DNA of 17,165 nucleotides from Roseovarius sp. GTDB lineage: Bacteria; Pseudomonadota; Alphaproteobacteria; Rhodobacterales; Rhodobacteraceae. This document shows positions 14,406 through 17,165 of this stretch, in pieces. The position numbers and the translations under genes are program-made. The notes under the pieces are model-generated. The model saw only the letters and a program-made list of their open reading frames with translations, was not told the DNA's origin and did not search any database. Position 1 is the first letter of the stretch; each line of letters opens with the position of its first letter. Location of the stretch: contig SLDH01000181.1 of assembly GCA_007125415.1 (NCBI GenBank), forward strand, positions 1 through 17,165. The letters are read 5' to 3'.

Positions 14406-16835
14406 ATGACACAGATCTTGCCCATACATGACCTGCTTGATGATCTGATCGCAGCACTGCGCGCACAGGGCCGCGCGGTCTTGCAGGCCCCGCCCGGCGC
14501 CGGCAAGACCACGGTCGTGCCGCTTGAAATGCTGGCCGCGGAACTCACGGAGGGGCGTATCGTGATGCTCGAGCCGCGCCGGCTGGCCGCCCGGACCGCA
14601 GCGGAGCGGATGGCCGGGATGCTGGGGGAGAATGTCGGCGAGACCGTTGGGTATCGCATGCGGGGCGAAGCGCGAACCGGCCACGCCACAAGGATCGAGG
14701 TAGTCACCGAAGGAATCCTGATCCGGATGATCCAGTCGGACCCCGAACTCACGGGCACGGGCGCTGTGATCTTCGACGAGTTCCACGAACGCTCCCTCAA
14801 CGCCGATCTGGGACTCGCGCTCTGCCTCGAGATCGCCGGGGCGCTGCGCGGTGATCTGATCCTGCTGGCCATGTCGGCAACGCTCGATGCCGCGCCACTG
14901 GCCGACCTCATGACTGCCCCCATCCTGACCTCCGACGGCGTCAGCCATGAGGTCGAGACGCGCTGGCTTGAGCGGCCCTTGCGCAAGGGCGTCCGCTTCG
15001 AGCGGGCGCTCGCGGATCTCGTGCTCAGGGCCGTGGCGGAGGCGGAGGGCGGCGTGCTCGCCTTTTGCCCCGGCGAGGGCGAAATCCGGCGCGTGGCAGC
15101 GCTCTTGAAAGACGACCTGCCGCCTGATTGTCATCTGCACATGCTTTTCGGGGCGATGCCCTTCAGCGCCCAGCGGGCCGCGATCCGCCCCGCCGCCACG
15201 GGCCGCAAGATCGTGCTTGCGACGGCGATCGCGGAAACCTCGCTCACCATCGAAGATATCCGCATCGTCGTGGATGGCGGAAAAGCACGGCGGGCTCGTT
15301 TCGATCCTGCATCGGGCATGTCGCGGCTGATCACCGAGCCGGTGACCCGCGCCGAGGCCGCCCAGCGCGCGGGGCGCGCCGGGCGCATGGCTCCCGGCAT
15401 CGCCTATCGGCTCTGGACCAGGGGAGCGGAAGGCGCGCTTCTTCCTTTCCCACCGGCCGAAATCGAAGCGGCGGATCTGGCCGGCTTTGCGCTTGAGCTG
15501 GCTCTGTGGGGAGCCGCACCCGGCGATCTGGCCTTTCTCACACCGCCCAATCCGACCTCCTTCAGCGAAGCGCAGGCGCTCTTGCGGATGCTGGGGGCGC
15601 TCGACGCACAGAACAGGATCACCGCGCATGGCAAGAAGCTGGCCGCCCTGCCCTTGCATCCGCGCCTTGCCCATATGCTGGCCACTGCCGGCGCGGTTGC
15701 CGCCCCGCTCGCGGCCCTTCTGGCCGAGCGCGACCCGCTGCCGTCTGGCACGCCGGTCGATCTGGGCTTGCGTCTCGAGACGCTCAAAGCCCCGCGCCCC
15801 GAGGCCAACAAGGGCGTGATCGACCGCATCCGCGCTGAAGCGCAGCGGCTGGCCCGCAAGACAGGGCAGACAGGCGCAGATCCGCTGAGCCATGCTGCCA
15901 TGGCGGCCCTTGCCTATCCCGACCGGATCGGGCTGCGCCGCGCGGGCGATGCGCCCCGCTATGTGCTCTCGGGCGGCAAGGGTGCCGCCCTGCCCGAGGG
16001 TGACCCGCTTTCAGGCGCGCGGCTGATCGTGGCCACGGATCTGGACGGTGATCCCCGTGAAGCACGCATCCGGCAGGCGACGACCCTCACGGAAGCCGAA
16101 TTGCGCAGCCTTTATGGCGATCAGATCCGCTGGGATTACATCTGCCTTTGGGACAAGCGGACGCGCCGGGTGCGCGCCCGCAGGCAGGAACGATTCGGTG
16201 CGCTCATCCTTGATGACCGCTTGTGGAAGGACGCGCCTGCCGATGCGATGGCCCGGGCCATGCTGGAGGGTGTCCGCGCGCTTGGTCTCGTCTGGTCAGC
16301 GCCTGCGCGCCGGTTTGCCGCGCGTGTCGAGCTTGCGCGCAAAAGCGGCGATAACTTGCCCGAGATGACGGAAGAAGCGCTGATGGACCGGCTCGAGACA
16401 TGGCTTTTGCCCTATCTCGATGGCGTGAAGACAGCGGAGGAGTGGAAGGCGTTCGACATTCTTGAACCCCTGCGCGCGCTGCTTTCCTGGGAGCAAATGA
16501 AAGCGCTCGACGCCAGCGCGCCGGCGCATTTCACCACGCCGACCGGGCGGAGGATCCCCATCGATTACACAGGCGATCACCCGGAAATCAGCCTGCGCCT
16601 TCAGGAGATGTTCGGCCAGACTACCCATCCCACCGTGTCCGGCTGGCCCTTGCGCATCACGCTTCTGTCGCCGGCACGGCGGCCCGTGCAGACCACGCTC
16701 GATCTGCCCGGCTTCTGGGCCAGCAGCTATCGGGATGTTCGCAAGGACATGCGCGGGCGCTATCCGAAACATCCCTGGCCCGAAGACCCCACGCAGGCGG
16801 ACCCGACCCTCAGGGTAAAGCCACGGTCCGGGTAA
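14406..16835 (+). CDS. hrpB: ATP-dependent helicase HrpB (DEAH family)
   Basis: An 809-aa superfamily 2 helicase of the DEAH/RHA type. Motif I is GAGKTT at 31-36. Motif II is DEFH at 123-126, a variant of DEAH common in HrpB. Motif III is SAT at 156-158. Motif V lies in LATAIAETSLTIEDI. Motif VI is QRAGRAGR at 320-327. After the two RecA-like domains come the winged-helix/HA2 region (about 345-480) and the HrpB-specific C-terminal domain ending in PxHPWPEDP. The length matches full-length bacterial HrpB. Its role in RNA metabolism is poorly defined in most bacteria. The ATG at 14406 has AAGG about 7 nt upstream. Its last 26 bp overlap the possible small minus-strand ORF at 16810-17040. Confidence 0.96.
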   Translation: MTQILPIHDLLDDLIAALRAQGRAVLQAPPGAGKTTVVPLEMLAAELTEGRIVMLEPRRLAARTAAERMAGMLGENVGETVGYRMRGEARTGHATRIEVVTEGILIRMIQSDPELTGTGAVIFDEFHERSLNADLGLALCLEIAGALRGDLILLAMSATLDAAPLADLMTAPILTSDGVSHEVETRWLERPLRKGVRFERALADLVLRAVAEAEGGVLAFCPGEGEIRRVAALLKDDLPPDCHLHMLFGAMPFSAQRAAIRPAATGRKIVLATAIAETSLTIEDIRIVVDGGKARRARFDPASGMSRLITEPVTRAEAAQRAGRAGRMAPGIAYRLWTRGAEGALLPFPPAEIEAADLAGFALELALWGAAPGDLAFLTPPNPTSFSEAQALLRMLGALDAQNRITAHGKKLAALPLHPRLAHMLATAGAVAAPLAALLAERDPLPSGTPVDLGLRLETLKAPRPEANKGVIDRIRAEAQRLARKTGQTGADPLSHAAMAALAYPDRIGLRRAGDAPRYVLSGGKGAALPEGDPLSGARLIVATDLDGDPREARIRQATTLTEAELRSLYGDQIRWDYICLWDKRTRRVRARRQERFGALILDDRLWKDAPADAMARAMLEGVRALGLVWSAPARRFAARVELARKSGDNLPEMTEEALMDRLETWLLPYLDGVKTAEEWKAFDILEPLRALLSWEQMKALDASAPAHFTTPTGRRIPIDYTGDHPEISLRLQEMFGQTTHPTVSGWPLRITLLSPARRPVQTTLDLPGFWASSYRDVRKDMRGRYPKHPWPEDPTQADPTLRVKPRSG

Positions 16836-17040
16836 GCCGGGCCCGCCAGCAGCCTTCGATCACAGCCATGCCTGTAGTGCCGCCGCTGTGGATACGGGCC
16901 GTGACACTGTCTTCCGCGCTGCCGACAAAGCCCAGCGCTTCGGGCTGCTTTGTCATCGGGGCGTTGGAATCGAGGCCCGTGGCCCCGGCGGTTTCGAGCG
17001 CGTTGGGCAGGATCAGCGCCATCACGCCACGCTCGCCCAT
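16810..17040 (-). CDS. Possible small protein of unknown function
   Basis: A 76-codon frame from an ATG at 17040 that has GGGAG 6 nt upstream, ending within the 3' end of hrpB. The predicted protein (MGERGVMALILPNAL..., ending TRTVALP) has one cysteine, no clear signal peptide or membrane span, and matches no family I know. Codon third positions are mostly G or C, as in real genes here, but the shadow frame is also open. The frame stays open upstream to the window edge (TTG at 17161-17163). It could therefore be the 3' end of a longer gene, though the Arg/Gly/Ala-rich upstream part looks less gene-like. Confidence 0.35.
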   Translation of the reverse strand: MGERGVMALILPNALETAGATGLDSNAPMTKQPEALGFVGSAEDSVTARIHSGGTTGMAVIEGCWRARLTRTVALP

Positions 17041-17165
17041 ACCAAACTCCCGGAGGGGGTTTGCGGCGAGGCGCAAGGCGGCTCCCGCACCGGCTCCGGA
17101 TCTTCCGGTACGGGGAAAGGTCGGTCGGTGGACGTGCCTGCTCAGTCCGCCGGGGTGAGGCAAAC
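16836..17165. other. 330-bp end region
   Basis: Apart from the small minus-strand ORF at 16810-17040, I see no supported gene here. A second minus-strand frame reads VCLTPAD and stops at 17142-17144; it could be the end of a gene lying beyond the window, but eight codons cannot establish that. No terminator with a T-run follows hrpB. Confidence 0.4.

Noticed and set aside
13938..15893. Minus-strand open frame of about 650 codons across meaB's start and hrpB
   Set aside because: It crosses a promoter gap and lies antisense to well-supported hrpB helicase motifs.
1..17165. tRNA genes, CRISPR array, insertion sequence or phage attachment site
   Set aside because: No tRNA-like T-loop or cloverleaf, no regularly spaced repeats apart from the short tandem arrays, and no transposase or integrase motif was seen.

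Overview
The window looks like an ordinary chromosomal segment of an alphaproteobacterium, most likely a Rhodobacterales (Roseobacter-group) member. The support is the high GC content with strong G/C preference at third codon positions, the short cysteine-free GltX, the SDR/iron-sulfur photolyase gene pair, a MeaB GTPase, a ChaA-type antiporter and HrpB, and recurring intergenic GAGTATTTTT-type sequences. The taxonomic call is inference from gene style, not from a marker gene. I see no tRNA, rRNA, insertion sequence, phage, CRISPR or recognisable defence island.

Layout. 2-409 (+) is the 3' end of a gamma-glutamylcyclotransferase-like gene, convergent with gltX (440-1765, -). Divergent from gltX is a small plus-strand pair: a zincin-like metalloprotease (1890-2270) and a DCC/DUF393 thiol-disulfide protein (2302-2673). 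nadE (2715-4373, -) converges on that pair and is divergent from a three-gene plus-strand unit: a secreted MORN-repeat protein (4529-6067), a two-helix mini-membrane protein (6088-6273) and a sodium:solute symporter (6275-7747). A minus-strand pair follows, an SDR oxidoreductase (9420-10085) and an FeS-BCP (6-4) photolyase (7897-9426), whose reading frames overlap. A 355-bp gap then holds a 13-bp tandem repeat and what looks like a leucine leader-peptide regulatory region ahead of leuA (10441-12033). leuA overlaps a ChaA-family Ca2+/H+ antiporter gene (12030-13145). meaB (13214-14197, -) is convergent with the antiporter gene and divergent from hrpB (14406-16835, +). The last 330 bp hold at most one small uncharacterised minus-strand ORF.

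How the genes work together. Most are unconnected housekeeping functions: Glu-tRNA synthesis, NAD synthesis, leucine synthesis, light-driven DNA repair, methylmalonyl-CoA mutase maintenance and an RNA-helicase-like protein. The tight couplings are MORN/2-TM/symporter, SDR/photolyase and leuA/chaA. The last would place an ion antiporter under the leucine-responsive leader if that leader is real.

The observations most worth following are the putative leuA leader peptide and hairpin (10266-10397), a 21-bp intergenic motif present four times, and the alternating 46-residue super-repeat of the MORN protein with one phase slip. I did not find a clear new multi-gene system.
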